NCBI GenBank assembly: GCA_018296165.2
Contig: JACKQL020000038.1
Location: 1 to 64,000 of the forward strand
Source of the DNA: Termitomyces sp. T153
Taxonomy: Eukaryota > Basidiomycota > Agaricomycetes > Agaricales > Lyophyllaceae
Direction of reading: 5' to 3'
DNA length: 64,000 nt
A program made the translations under genes and the position numbers. The notes under the pieces were generated by a model. The model was not told the DNA's origin and did no database searches. It worked only from the letters and a program-made list of their open reading frames with translations. This document shows, in pieces, positions 48,145 through 59,371 of the stretch. Within the stretch, counting starts at the first letter, position 1. Each line of letters starts with the position of its first letter.

Positions 48145-48692
48145 CAAATTTTGTCTTCAAATTTGGTTCCCATGTGACTTGACATGTGATGTGTCAGATA
48201 TAGCCAGAGGTTGTCTTCAATCTTGGCTCTTTTCCAGTTACCTTCCCAATATACACATGATGTATAGCTGACAATATAGCTGGAGGTTGTCTTTAATTTT
48301 TGCTCTTTTTTGGTTACCTTCCCCATATACATGTAACAATATAGCTGGAGATTGTTTTTAATTTTTGCTCCCTTCCAGTTACCTTTCCAATGTACATGTG
48401 ATGTATAGCCAATTATATAGCCAGAGCTTGTCTTCAATTTTTGCTCCATACTAGTTATCTTCCCAATGTACACATGATGTATAGCTGACAATATAGCTGG
48501 AGATTGTCTCCGAAATTTGTTCCCTTCTGGTTACCTTCCCAATGTACATGCAATGTATAGCCAACAATATAGCTGGAGGTTGTCTTCAGATTTTGCTCCC
48601 TTCCAGTTACCTTCCTACTATGCATGTGATGTGCATCTGATGATATAGCTGGAGCTTGTCTTCATATTTTGCTCCCTTCCAGTTACCTCCCT
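48145..48692 (+). repeat. 76-bp minisatellite, about seven units
   Basis: The phase mark ATATAGC(C/T) falls at 48198, 48274, 48339, 48415, 48491, 48567 and 48643, a period of 76 bp with one 65-bp unit. Each unit contains TTTTGCTCCCTTCCAGTTACC-like and CCCAATGTACA-like blocks. A partial unit precedes 48198. The - strand stays open for 121 codons (48126-48491) although 76 is not a multiple of three. I regard that as a by-product of unit composition. Confidence 0.9.
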
Positions 48693-48734
48693 GCTCACTG
48701 AGATACTCTATTTGTGCAACTTAAAAATCCTCCA

Positions 48735-49250
48735 CACACCATGCACACCTTGACATCACAAATTGATTGATGTACTAACCTGTCATATGACCCCCCCTTT
48801 GCCTAGTCAGTAGGCTAGAAATATACTAATTCTCACTTACTGGTAATAAAGGCCAACTACTGAGCACTTTTAACACTGAGAAATTGAAATACTTGGAGCA
48901 TATAGCTGGGTTCTGGGCATGTGCCTTTGCTGATGTCAGACATCACTGGCAATGTCCACATCACACCTTGCTCATTGCCTCTGCACCCCTGGCAATCATT
49001 GTCTATCACAGTGATCAACTGCTGCCACTCATTGTCCTGCCCCTCCCTCCACATGATTCCTTTCTGTCACTTCATTCCCTTGGCCTCCCTTCACTTATTT
49101 CCCATCATTTACTTGTGCTTGTTGTTCCCCTCACTTATTGTTCCCTTGTTTATTACCAGCTGACACCATCCCTTTGTTTACAAGCCAATGCCACCCTTTG
49201 TAAGCCCACCCCCATTCCATATACTCTTAGCCCCATGCTCATCATTCCAT
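48735..49250 (+). repeat. left terminal inverted repeat of the KDZ element
   Basis: It matches 57862-58405 in reverse complement, for example GGTAATAAAGGCCAA, TTTTAACACTGAGAAATTGA and TACTCTTAGCCCCATGCTCA. Differences are largely TG versus CA pairs, the signature of CpG loss on opposite strands. Confidence 0.85.
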
Positions 49251-49349
49251 TGCTCTGAACAACAAGTACAATGAACATCAATAATTTGTTATATGTGAGT
49301 ACACTTATATGTGAGTACACTTATATGTTAGTACACTGCATGTAGGTAT

Positions 49350-50970
49350 CTATGAGGCAGCAATGGTTTTGGGACTGGCAGGTTTCTTCCTCTTGATTCC
49401 CTTATCCTTTCTCACCTTACAAGGTTTCTTTGTCACAAACACAACAGATCCATTCCCACCAGAAACTGTATTCACAGCATTTGTGACTAGCAGTGTTGAC
49501 ATTGGCAGCAGGACATGAGTGCCAATGGACATGTTGATGGGCATAGCAGTAGATGATGTTGTGTCAGGGTCAGGGGCTGCTGATTGCACTGGTATAACCA
49601 ATGTCAACATTGATGGATCTCCAGGAGATTCCAAAGTTACACTGTGAGTCCTATCTTTGTTACTAATCAGATCCTCAATCTGTCAGTTCTCCCAAGCCTT
49701 GAATTTATCACATGTCATCTTGTAAAATTGGGCTGTGTTGGTTTGCCAGGCATTGAGTAAGAGTTTGAGCTCAATGCATGAGCTAATATCACTGGGTGTA
49801 TAGAAAGCCTTCAAGGGCCAGTTTCTAATGACCATGCCATACTTGGTGGTGATGTGTAAGTTGAAGTTGTGGTAGTACATTTGGCTGATCTTTGTGTGTA
49901 TGATACCTTCTACTTAGCTGTTAGATATTGTTGAGTAGCTTCAATATAATAATCACTTACTGAGTTTATACAGAATTAGTGAAGATATTTCTAGATGAAT
50001 ATTTTCTTCCACATAATTCCAGACAATAGCTTGAAAATAGGTCCATCAAATAGGAATACTTATAATGATTGACAGTAAACCTACCTTAAACACCCAACAA
50101 CATATAGGCCTCCATTCTTGTGCTGATATCAAACAGGTTCTCCTTGAGTGTCAATTCCACAAATGTATTGACTCAGTCACTTGTAGTAATAATATGGGGG
50201 GCAGAATAGTGTTCCTTGCTTGCACATATAGCAACCATCAAGACCTCCATGCCTGCTTGTGCATGCAGTTGTTGAATCTGCATGTGCCATACATAAATTG
50301 GTAAATCAGAAAACCCAATCATATTGTAACATACCCCTTGGTCTAGATTTCTGAGCATTGTGTGAGAGTCATGGAATATGGAAATTGGCACACTGTGAGA
50401 AGCCAAGCCATGCATCTCATGAGTTTCATGTAATGTGACAACCTTCTCCTCTGTCACCTATATCTTCTCCTTGTTTGTAAGTGACTTCTATTTTGCAGTG
50501 ATGTTCTTGATATAGCTGTCAACCTTCTTCTTGGGAACACTGGGTGGGAGCTCTGCAAGGCCAACAAAGTCACTAAAAATAAGTAACTGGGCACATATCA
50601 TCTCATCTGCATTCATCTGTTGTGTCTCTGTGCTAACAAAGGCATTCCAAGATCCTAACTTCTTGCTTTTCTGCTATAACCATGACATTTGCATGATTTC
50701 TTCATAGTAATAATTGACTGAATGCTTCTGGAACTGTGCTTGCAGGCCTTATGCAAGTTTACATACATGCTGCTGTGCCTCTCAAAGAGCCTGCTGATAT
50801 GCTTCTTTAGCCTCCAAACATTTGTGTTTCCTTTGAGCCTTCTGTTCAGCAGTGAAAGCACATATAATAACACATTTTGAACAAATGCGCCATGGTTTAC
50901 AAAGGAGATGTGTCAACAGTTTCTGATATGCATTGGGAAGACTTGTAATAACAAATTGTGTTCTTGCCAT
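49350..50970 (-). pseudogene. second gene of the KDZ element, with HMG-box-like segment
   Basis: It begins at the ATG at 50970 (MARTQFVITSLPNAYQKLL). A segment near 50660-50480 (SWNAFVSTETQQMNADE, then KKKVDSYIKNITAK and SLTNKEKI) has the spacing of an HMG-box-like domain. It is followed by FHDSHTML, an intron at 50278-50334 (GTATGT...GCAG, 57 bp), QLHAQAGMEVLMVAICASKE, a block YYHNFNLHITTKYGMVIRNW (49870) and a basic C-terminus KPCKVRKDKGIKRKKP. Stops interrupt it. HMG-type proteins are known companions of basidiomycete KDZ elements, but the specific assignment here is my inference. Confidence 0.5.
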
Positions 50971-51194
50971 TATGCAAATGGACTTGGATAGCAGAGGAAC
51001 AGGGGATCAAGTCTGTATGACTAATCTTGAACCTTTGAATGTATCATACAAAAAATATGGGTTATAATTCACACATAACTGGTTATTTAATGCAAGCATG
51101 GTGTAACAATCTCAATGCAAACATATTGAAATGTATCAATCAAATGATAGTATAATAGTGCATGACATCACATGAATAAAAATCTAGAAACCTA

Positions 51195-52474
51195 CTAATG
51201 TTGGAACTCAACATCATCCTTAGCTCCTGGACACAGATACATTAATTGGAATATAAACCTTGCCTCACCCTCTGTGAAGTCCATCCCTTTCATTAACAAC
51301 ATATTCTCAACAAAGTCACTAATTGTCTTGGAAGACTTGAAACATAAGTGAAGAGTAATATGAAGGCTAGGCCAATAGCCATGTGTGCGAAGGTATAAGC
51401 AAAACCACAGTTCATAGACATGTTCAATCTCAGCATAGTCAAGGCCTCCATCATCTGAGGTGAGATGTGTTGCCATCTCAACATGTAGTTCAGCCAATTC
51501 TATATAAAGTCAGACAGTTGATAAGTGGAAGAATTGATTTTACATACATGTAAATGCTGAGGCTGCTGTGGGTACATGTGGTGATCCTGCCAAGATGGTG
51601 TTAGCCAGTGTATATGTAATGAAAACTTTATGCACAAAATGGTGGTGGTGGTGCACAAAGAGGGCTACATATATTGTGAGGAGAGCTAGTAAACACATGT
51701 GTATTATTCTTCCAAGAAGGAGTTGTGGGAGCAGGCCATTCATGTGAGACAGATGGGAAGGGGGACTGCATTGGTGACATGGGCATCAGCTCCAATCCTA
51801 GTCCTGAACCAATGTGATTGATGTTGCAGTTGTTGCTGGCCATATAGGTATAGGCACCATAAAAGGACTTGAAATATTTGCAATAGTGCAGACACTCATT
51901 GTTGGCTCATGAGGAGGCTCAATGAGGCTGTGTGACTAGGTCAAAAGTGTGAAGTGTGTCAATTGAGAGGCAACTATATGATAGAAATAGAGTCACACTG
52001 ATTGATATAAATTCCAATATTTTTCCTAAACTCATAGCATAGAAGACCCTGGCAATGCTATCCATGAATTTACACAAGGATTCCCAGCTAGAATTGGTGG
52101 CAAGGGCAGCTAAGATGATTGAAGCAGAGGCACCACCACAAGCATTGGCCATTGGCTGGAACATTGACAGACATGCCTGGGCATTTGCTGGAGTATTGCA
52201 TTCAATGTTGATTGGGAAGGGAGTTCAGGAACAGCCTTCATAGCGGAATTGCCTGTTGCAAAATGGATGTGAGTCTTGTATTAGATGAGACTGGGTAGTA
52301 GTACTCACATATGGCTGTAGACACCTGAGGGTGAAAAATCCTTTGGGACAGGCAGTTCCATGGAGCAAACATGGACAAACTTTTGGGCCATAGCAGAATT
52401 GAAGTGAGTGGGGGCCTGGGGCAAGACATGCAAGATAATTTATAGATATATGAGTGAAGGAGTTGTCCAATCAC
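51195..52474 (-). pseudogene. additional decayed coding-like region of the KDZ element
   Basis: The clearest open part is 51195-51497 (MAELHVEMATHLTSDDGGLD, ending FQLMYLCPGAKDD). Further - strand fragments lie at 51628-51843 (Pro/Ser-rich) and 52225-52470 (Cys-containing, CYGPKVCPCLLHGTACPKG). I recognise no family and cannot tell whether this is the 5' part of the gene at 49350-50970 or a third gene. I looked for the HxD iron-binding motif of TET/JBP dioxygenases, which some KDZ elements carry, and did not find it. Confidence 0.4.
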
Positions 52475-55400
52475 ATCATTTCTTGTTAGCTGTGAATGAG
52501 CAGTTGATCACATGGTCACACAGTTTCAAATTGGAGAGATGTGTCCAAAGATGCAATGGGATACATAGTTTTTGACTGAGTATCCTACAGGAGGTTATGA
52601 GCAGCTAAATTCTTAGTTGGAGGATATCTATGTATTATATACAGCATATTCTATGAAAAATTTGTGAAAATTTCAGCAGAGAAAAAGTGATTTAAAGAAT
52701 ACAAAGTAATTACAACTATTTTAGCCCATAGTATATGACCAAAGCCTTGCCCAAAAATGTTAATTAGACCACTTGAATGGCCTCAATGAGTAGCTTTTGA
52801 AATTGAAAAAAAAATTGACAAATTTTGTTCATAAAAATGAGGTCTGCAGGCAAGCATCAGCATATAAAGGTCCTGTGGGTTGGTAATGTCATACATAAAC
52901 ATTGTAGTTACCAACACATACTACCAGTTTGAGGAAAAAATGTATGAGGAAACATATAAGCATGAAAAGGTTAAAAAACCAGCCTAAAGCCCACCATCAT
53001 TTTGTACATCACTTACATTGTTCAAGCTTGAACATGGATGAAATATGACCTGGTGGTAAGCTACTTGGATATCCAGGTTTGAATTGGTTAAATGGCACTT
53101 ACTGAGGGTAATATACATTTTTCATTACATGAAAACTTCACAATTCTGAACAACAAAAAGCAATCTCATTGAAAACACATAAAATCAAAACCATCCTAAT
53201 CTAAATTGGACACAAAGTCTACCAACTGGCCCAGATCTTCAAGTACCATATTACTAGGTTCCTCATCTGTATCAGAGTCCAAATGATCATCATTATGCTC
53301 TGTCATCAACACTGGTGCATCTGTGGCTGTATAATTGTTACACTTCATCATTGGGATATCAGAGGCTGAGACATCAATGGCTGGGACATTGGAGGCTGGA
53401 ACATTGGGGGCTGGGGAAAAAGAAGCCTTTGACATGCCTGGGGTGTGATTGCCCATAAACCCTGGCAGCTGGTATGTATCCCAGATTCTTGCCATAAGCA
53501 TCTTATTGACAGTGTGCCTTCAAGATCAATGAACTCAAGGACCTCAATGTTCAGAGAGTCTGAATTTCCTACCATGTTCTTTACAAGCTCATCAAATTGG
53601 TGATGTTCATCAACAATTGATGTATGCAGCCATCAAATTTCAATATTACAACAAATAACCTCTTTTTTGCATGTTGGAGATGTTGATACTGCCTTATTGT
53701 CTCATGGATGACAGAATTGGCCCAGGGCTTTTGATTGATGTCATTATTTAAGTGCCAAAGCATGTAGAAGTTGTTAAGGAAAGCATAATGTGAGACCTTA
53801 GTGCAATCAAGTGTAGGCTTTCTAAGAGGCACTGCAAGGTTGTTGTAGTTGGCAATGACAGCATGGATGGTCTTGAACCAAGTCTGCAGATTTTTAGCAA
53901 TGTGCATGCACATTTTATAACCTATGAATTAGGTAAATTGACATGGAAGATAGAGATATTATGAGGCATACCAATTTGAGAAAGATTGAGCTTGTGAAGC
54001 TCAAACAAATGCTTGACAATAAGGTTTTGCAAATGATCAAGGAACTTATATTTTCAGGTTTTGATATGTTTAGCTGTATTTTGGTACTCAATATGAGTTG
54101 GAGTCCATCTGGAGTTGATATTCATGCAATGTTCATAGTATGAAATCTCAGTGAGAAGAGTTTCATGCTTGTTGTTGAATGACAGTATATAGTATCAGCT
54201 TTATGTGTTTCAGATAAATTAACAGCATAAGATTGATTGGGGGAGACAAATTGATGGTTGGTGGGTGTCTGCATTTAAAAATGTGTTTGAGGCATTGTCA
54301 AGCTTTGCTCTAAAGATCAAAAATCAGTGACATCATTACACAAATGTGATAATGACCCACTCAATGCTCCACAGTTCTTGAAGAAGCTTGACATAAGCAA
54401 TGGCATGGAGATTGCCATTGCCATCAGATTGCTTTGCCATTGTGTAAAAGAAATCACATTCATCTGCAATATAGGCATCAAGGGTGGCTTCATTGATGTT
54501 ACAGAGCTCCAATACATGCTGGACATTGAGAGTGTTTGTTTCAATTATTTAAAGGGCTTGCTAATAGTTGTTATGCAACATGTTGGTAAAATTTGTATAT
54601 TTTCCATGGTCCTAGTGCTGGAAGTGGAGATTGATGAATAGTCAACATTGGAAAGCTGTCATGTATTGTGTAACTGTGCCTAATGCATTTGATGCACTAA
54701 ACACTCATTCTAAAGTCTTGAAATCTTCCAACATGACACCTTCAATGGCATTTGGGTGATTGAAGAGCTGGCATAGGTAGTGATGTGAATATCCATGAAA
54801 TGTGTTGACACAGGACTGGCACTTGTTAGCCTTGAACTCTGGGCCAAGGGAATAGTTTTGAATCATGATTGCAAACAAACAACTAATATTGTAGCCCAAA
54901 ATAAAATATTTGAAGATCTCCAGGGCCTTTGCAACCATAGCAAGTCCATACTTAGCCCTAAGATGATGTCATGCTGTTTGTTAGGATGAATGCTGGTTAG
55001 TGATTTGAATGATGCACAATTTACCTCTGGAAATCATGTCACAGATCCACAGAATGAATTCATGCTGGCAAGCACTTGTAAAAATTCCAGACTCTGCAAA
55101 AATAGCCCACATCTTCTTATTCTCATCCTTGGCAGCTGCCTTTCAATTCTTGGCACAACTACTGGGATTGAGGGATGTCACTCTATTGGTTGGATCACCC
55201 TCAAGCATATCAGGTTCCTTTTCTTTATCCCCAATCTTCTGAACATTGGTGGATGGTCAAGCCTTAACTTCATCAGCATATTTGTTGACAAAGTCAGCTA
55301 GCAGATAATAATTGGATTTATCAAAACATTGTGTATTGCCAATCTGTTGTGTACCAATTGCCTTGGTTTGTTTAAGCAAGTTGTTGCCATCCATTGCAAT

Positions 55401-55592
55401 AAAACAAGGAAATATCAATGATGGCTCTCTTTTCAACTTGGAAGAAGTCAAATGTATAGGTAGACTGAATATAGAAGAGAGAAATTACTTTGTAATTACA
55501 AGGCAGATATGAGTGAAGCACTTGATAATTCAGAGTATCATGGCCAAGGCACTTGGCAACATGGCTATCAATATAGTGGCAAATTTTGAGAT

Positions 55593-56736
55593 TGTCACGA
55601 CCCGTTTCCTGAAGCCCCGTACACCGCCCAACAAACTCCTGTTCCCCCGGAACCCCCCCCTGACGCTTTGTTGAACTTCCCCAGCACTCCGTGCCTACTC
55701 CGGCTAACTCCAACACATTCTTGGCTAACTCCGATGGCTCCTGGCCAACTCCGACATCTTCCCCACAGCTGCCAGCGCTTCCCCTGGACTTCCTGAGCCC
55801 CTGGGACCACTCCCCTGCCGTGCCTGACCTCATTACATGTCATCAACTCGACACCCTGGCTCCCCCAACTTACCCTGGGGTATCACAACAACCTCAGAAC
55901 GGACCGCATTACAATTGATCCCATCAACATATCAATGTGGCCTGCCCTCTGGTCGTAACTGACACCCATTGACTCCATCGAGCTCCACCAAGCCCTGCCA
56001 CCACAGCCGATGTCCCCGGAGCTCTTCAGTAGTCAGTATATAAGACATAGAGTAGCTCCTCATACTGGAGTCTTGAGATTATCTACCTACTTACCGGCCT
56101 TTCCTGATGTGTTTCTGATTGTTTCCTCTTGTGTTTTGTGTCCCGTGTCTTGTTTTCCTTATTCTCAGTCTCCTGGTCTTATTTCATCTCTGTTCTGTTA
56201 TCTTTTTGTTATCATTTTGTGTCTCCGCCTGAATCTATTCTCATTCTCATCTCGTCTTTGTCTCATTTTGTTCGACTCCGTCTTGTCCCGTTTGATTCTG
56301 TCTATTGTGTTCAAGTCCTCTCGACCATAACGTCCTCACAAACTCTGCAGTTACAATTATGAACCTCTGACACTCGTTACCAACCCCAGACCCTGCTATA
56401 CACTCCGCTCCAAACCCCATCAATCCCTGTTGATCCCCCATCAGAACTCCGGCTCTGCTCCTGTCATCCGCGTAGCCTCTGCCTCCTCCGCACCCGCAAT
56501 ACTCACACACGGACTTATGCCTGAACCCCGCCAAGCCTGTCCCCCTTCCCCACAACTCATCCTCTACTCCTCCAGACCTCCCCAGACTTGCTTGGATCAA
56601 TTTCCCCTGGCTATCCTCACAAGTCCCCAGTGTTTGGAACACCTCCGAGTGCCTGGTTGTCAGTGCAGGGAATCATGTCCACCTAGTAAGGACTTGCCCA
56701 GTGTAGCTGAGCCCCGATGGTCAGCAGAACCTGACA
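55593..56736 (+). repeat. young CpG-rich solo LTR, family C (1144 bp)
   Basis: It starts TGTCACGACCCG and ends GAACCTGACA, with a perfect duplication GAGAT at 55588-55592 and 56737-56741. It retains many CpG sites (CCCCGTACACCGCCC near 55615), while its relatives at 6435-7280, 19370-20035 and 24888-32160 have TG/CA at the corresponding places. It interrupts the KDZ transposase. Confidence 0.92.
56037..56044 (+). promoter_or_regulatory. TATA box of the family-C LTR
   Basis: TATATAAG lies in the LTR ahead of a T/C-rich region, and the equivalent site is conserved at 31690 (AGTATATAAG on -) and 6816 (AGTATTTAAG on -). It probably marks the U3/R border. Confidence 0.6.
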
Positions 56737-57861
56737 GAGATGGACATCAAAGACATCAGAAAGCATGTTTCTATGTTGTCATCAATATGGAACCTGATCA
56801 ATGAATGAGTATATTTTAACTATAGTAAAGACTAATATACATATGCTATACAGATAACTAAGTGTCTTCACAAATGCTTCCGTGCTACACAAAGGACAGT
56901 GGAGGCAAATGACATAAAACATTTCAAGGGTCTTGATGGACACTGCTTGTAATGGATAAACTGGAGAGTTGCCCACATATCTGGCCCTGACAAGGGTGAT
57001 GGCAGTTGATGCATTGTTTTGATGAATGGCAACTGAATTGACTAGCATGTAGAGATCAACTGACAGAATATCCCCAATAACATCCAATAGTTGAAGACCT
57101 GATGTTGACATAGCATTGAGTTGGGGTACAGATAGCAAGTTGGAGGTGTTGTACCATGCAAGATATGCATCAATCATTTCTTTGATCACAAGGTCCCAAT
57201 AATGTTGGAGCCTCTTATGGCAAAGTCTCTATGTCCAATAGTCTACATGATATTGGGAACCTGACCATCTGAAAAGAATTGAAGGAGATCTATTGATAGA
57301 GATTAGTGACCACTTACTGGCTTGTTGCAATATTCTGTAGGTCATCAATGATATCCTGCACCTTCTCTGAACTTTGCATTACAGGGCCAATTACATCCCC
57401 CACAACATCCTCCCATTCATTATCTACTGATGGCATAAGGATGTCATAGATACTTTGTGATGGATTGGCTGTACTTTCATTCAGGATTTGTATTGACAAT
57501 GAGCTTAACCCTGTGGGATGTAATATGAGTGTAATACAAGAAAATAGTTTGATCTTACTTACTGATATATGCTGAAGGTAAGAATTTCGGGACTCCTGCC
57601 ATTTGTGGGCAAGAGCTTGTATTGAAGACCCATAGTTGATTAGTCCCAGTGTTGGAAGAACAGAAGGATGTGACACTGCATGAAACACCTTGTGTACATT
57701 TCTTTTTAGACATTCAGAAGAATAATAAACTTGATTTGAGGGGTCAAAGGCTCAGAGATTGTGTGCAGATGTATTGAATAAGAGTAGATACAAGTGTGTG
57801 ACAGAAGGACAAAGGATGACTGCAATGAGGAAAGCAGCAGCAGCTGATTGGGGACAAGCAA

Positions 57862-58405
57862 AGGAATGATGAGCATGGGGCTAAGAGTATATGGAATGAG
57901 GGCAGGCTTACAAAGGGTAGCATTGGCTTGTCAACAAAGAGGCAGTGTGAGCTAATAATAAGCAAGGGAACAATAAGCAAGAGGAACAACAAGCATGAGT
58001 AAATGATGGGAAATAAGTAAAGAGAGGCCAAGGGAAATAAGCAATAGAAAGGAATTACATGGAGGGAGGGGCAGGACAATGAGTAGCAGCAGTTGATCAC
58101 TGTGATAGACAATGATCACCAGGAGTGCAGAAGCAATGAGCAAGGTGGTTTGATTGTTGTGATGTACAGTGCTTACAGGTGATGTGGACATTGCTGGTGA
58201 TGTCTGACATCAGCAAAGGCATGTGCCTGGAACCTGGCTCTATGCTCTGAGTATTTCAATTTCTCAGTGTTAAAAGTGCTCAGTAATTGGCCTTTATTAC
58301 CAGTGAGTGAGAATTAGTATATTTCTAGCCTACTGACTAGGCAAAGGGGGGGGGTCATATGACAGGTTAGTACATCAATTAATTTGTGATGTTGAGGTGA
58401 CCATG
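57862..58405 (-). repeat. right terminal inverted repeat of the KDZ element
   Basis: Reverse complement of 48735-49250. It contains the run GGGGGGGGTCATATGACAGG near 58345, mirrored as CCTGTCATATGACCCCCCC near 48780. Confidence 0.85.
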
Positions 58406-58690
58406 CAGATTGAAGGCTTGCCTAAAAATGTTGTCCCTATCACTCAAACATCTGGGACTATGGAATGTCACTTATCAAACAATCAAAGAATTGGTATAAC
58501 AAGATTACAAGTAGAAGTCCTTGTAAACTATGCAAATACTGATTATGCAAGCCAAGGAAAGACTAGACTCTTTAATCCAGTAGATCTGTTCAAGTGTCAA
58601 TCATATCAGGCATACTATACTGCTCTGTCATGAAGCACTATGGCAGACAGGACTTTTCTAGTACAGAGGGAGCCATTAGTGGTCAAGCAC
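58406..58690 (+). pseudogene. C-terminal fragment of a PIF1/Helitron-type DNA helicase
   Basis: The + frame reads LQVEVLVNYANTDYASQGKT, then VDLFKCQSYQAYYTALS and, after a stop, DRTFLVQ. This matches the helicase C-terminal motifs (DxASQGKTR ... SxxxYYTALSR ... VQ) found in PIF1-like helicases of fungal genomes and in Helitrons. The fragment begins exactly at the outer edge of the KDZ repeat, and the rest of the helicase is not on the other side, so the left flank was rearranged or lost. Confidence 0.65.
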
Positions 58691-58986
58691 AAAGTCATGC
58701 ATGGTCATACTGTTGTTGGATAGTCAATTCATATATGAACATATAGAAAACTTCTAGTTGCAGACCAGATCATGATGTCAGAGTATGCAAACCACTCCTC
58801 ATCAGAGTGTTCCAGTTTGTCCATGCACTGCACATATTATAATCTGATGTGTCATCTGTGTCTGTCACAATTGACAAAACTGCTGCTATTTCCATGATGG
58901 AGATATCTATGACTCACAACTATAAGATAAAAGGTGTTATATATTATAGTGATCACCATTTCACCAGTAAATACATGTCAGCAGAT
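58691..58986 (+). other. short spacer between helicase fragment and element H
   Basis: About 300 bp of AT-rich, CpG-poor DNA. I see no gene or repeat in it. Confidence 0.5.
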
Positions 58987-59360
58987 TGTAAGGGCAACCT
59001 CTGGAGGCTGTGGCTCAGTCACACAACTAGCAGAGAGGGATCCAAAGTCTATTCAGCACAGTACAATGTCTACAAGCGGACTATACACCTGGCAGAGGGA
59101 GATCCAAAGAGAATAAGTCTGAAGATCTCTAATGCTAGGTTCAGAGAAATTACTCCAGTCACATGACCTTACCAAACATGTGCATACCTTGCCATATTGG
59201 TTCTGTGCAGAACACACATGGCAACTGATTATGTGACCAAACACATGACCAAACATGTGCATACTTTGCCATGTGGGTTCTATGCAGAATGCACATGGCA
59301 ACTGATCATGTGACCAAACACATGACCAAGCCAAGCACATGCATTGGCAGTTCTCTGACA
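58987..59360 (-). repeat. 3' LTR of element H with a 77-bp internal duplication
   Basis: On - it starts TGTCAGAGAACTGCC and ends TTGCCCTTACA. Two 77-bp units lie in tandem at 59172-59248 and 59249-59325 (each starts CCAAACATGTGCATAC on +), with a few transitions between them. Homologous to 6008-6359. Confidence 0.85.
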
Positions 59361-59371
59361 TCACTCCCTCT

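Larger units (their letters stand above)
53196..57688 (-). pseudogene. KDZ-family transposase pseudogene
   Basis: The probable start is 57688 (MFHAVSHPSVLP). Intron 1 is 57511-57562 (GTAAGT...CACAG). The block ARYVGNSPVYPLQAVSIKTL near 56980 is typical of the N-terminal region of these proteins. After the LTR come FIAMDGNNLLKQ near 55400 (first catalytic Asp), CDMISRGKL, GYNISCLF near 54880 (family consensus YDIGC, Asp lost), SCVNTFHGYSHHYLCQL near 54820 (consensus C.AFHG..HN..CQ), the C-terminal helical block MHIAKNLQTWFKTIHAVI near 53900, and LPGFMGNHTPGM near 53470. The frame is broken by stops, shifts and the LTR. KDZ transposases cut and paste DNA in the nucleus; this copy cannot. Confidence 0.8.
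48735..58405 (-). mobile_element. KDZ-type DNA transposon with long terminal inverted repeats
   Basis: About 0.5-kb inverted termini (48735-49250 and 57862-58405) bound a - strand interior with a KDZ-family transposase pseudogene (53196-57688) and a second gene with an HMG-like part (49350-50970). A solo LTR (55593-56736) interrupts the transposase. Without it the element is about 8.5 kb. The outer ends blur into mutated sequence, so the target duplication (8 bp in Zisupton-type elements) could not be read. CpG is depleted throughout except in the LTR. Confidence 0.8.

Noticed and set aside
48126..48491. 121-codon repeat protein on -
   Set aside because: It is translation of the 76-bp minisatellite; the unit is not a multiple of three, so the protein would not repeat in register.
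48145..48692. CRISPR-like array
   Set aside because: Units are contiguous degenerate tandem copies without spacers, in a eukaryotic genome.
49350..52474. TET/JBP dioxygenase gene in the KDZ element
   Set aside because: Expected from known KDZ associations, but no HxD...H iron-binding pattern or related block is visible.
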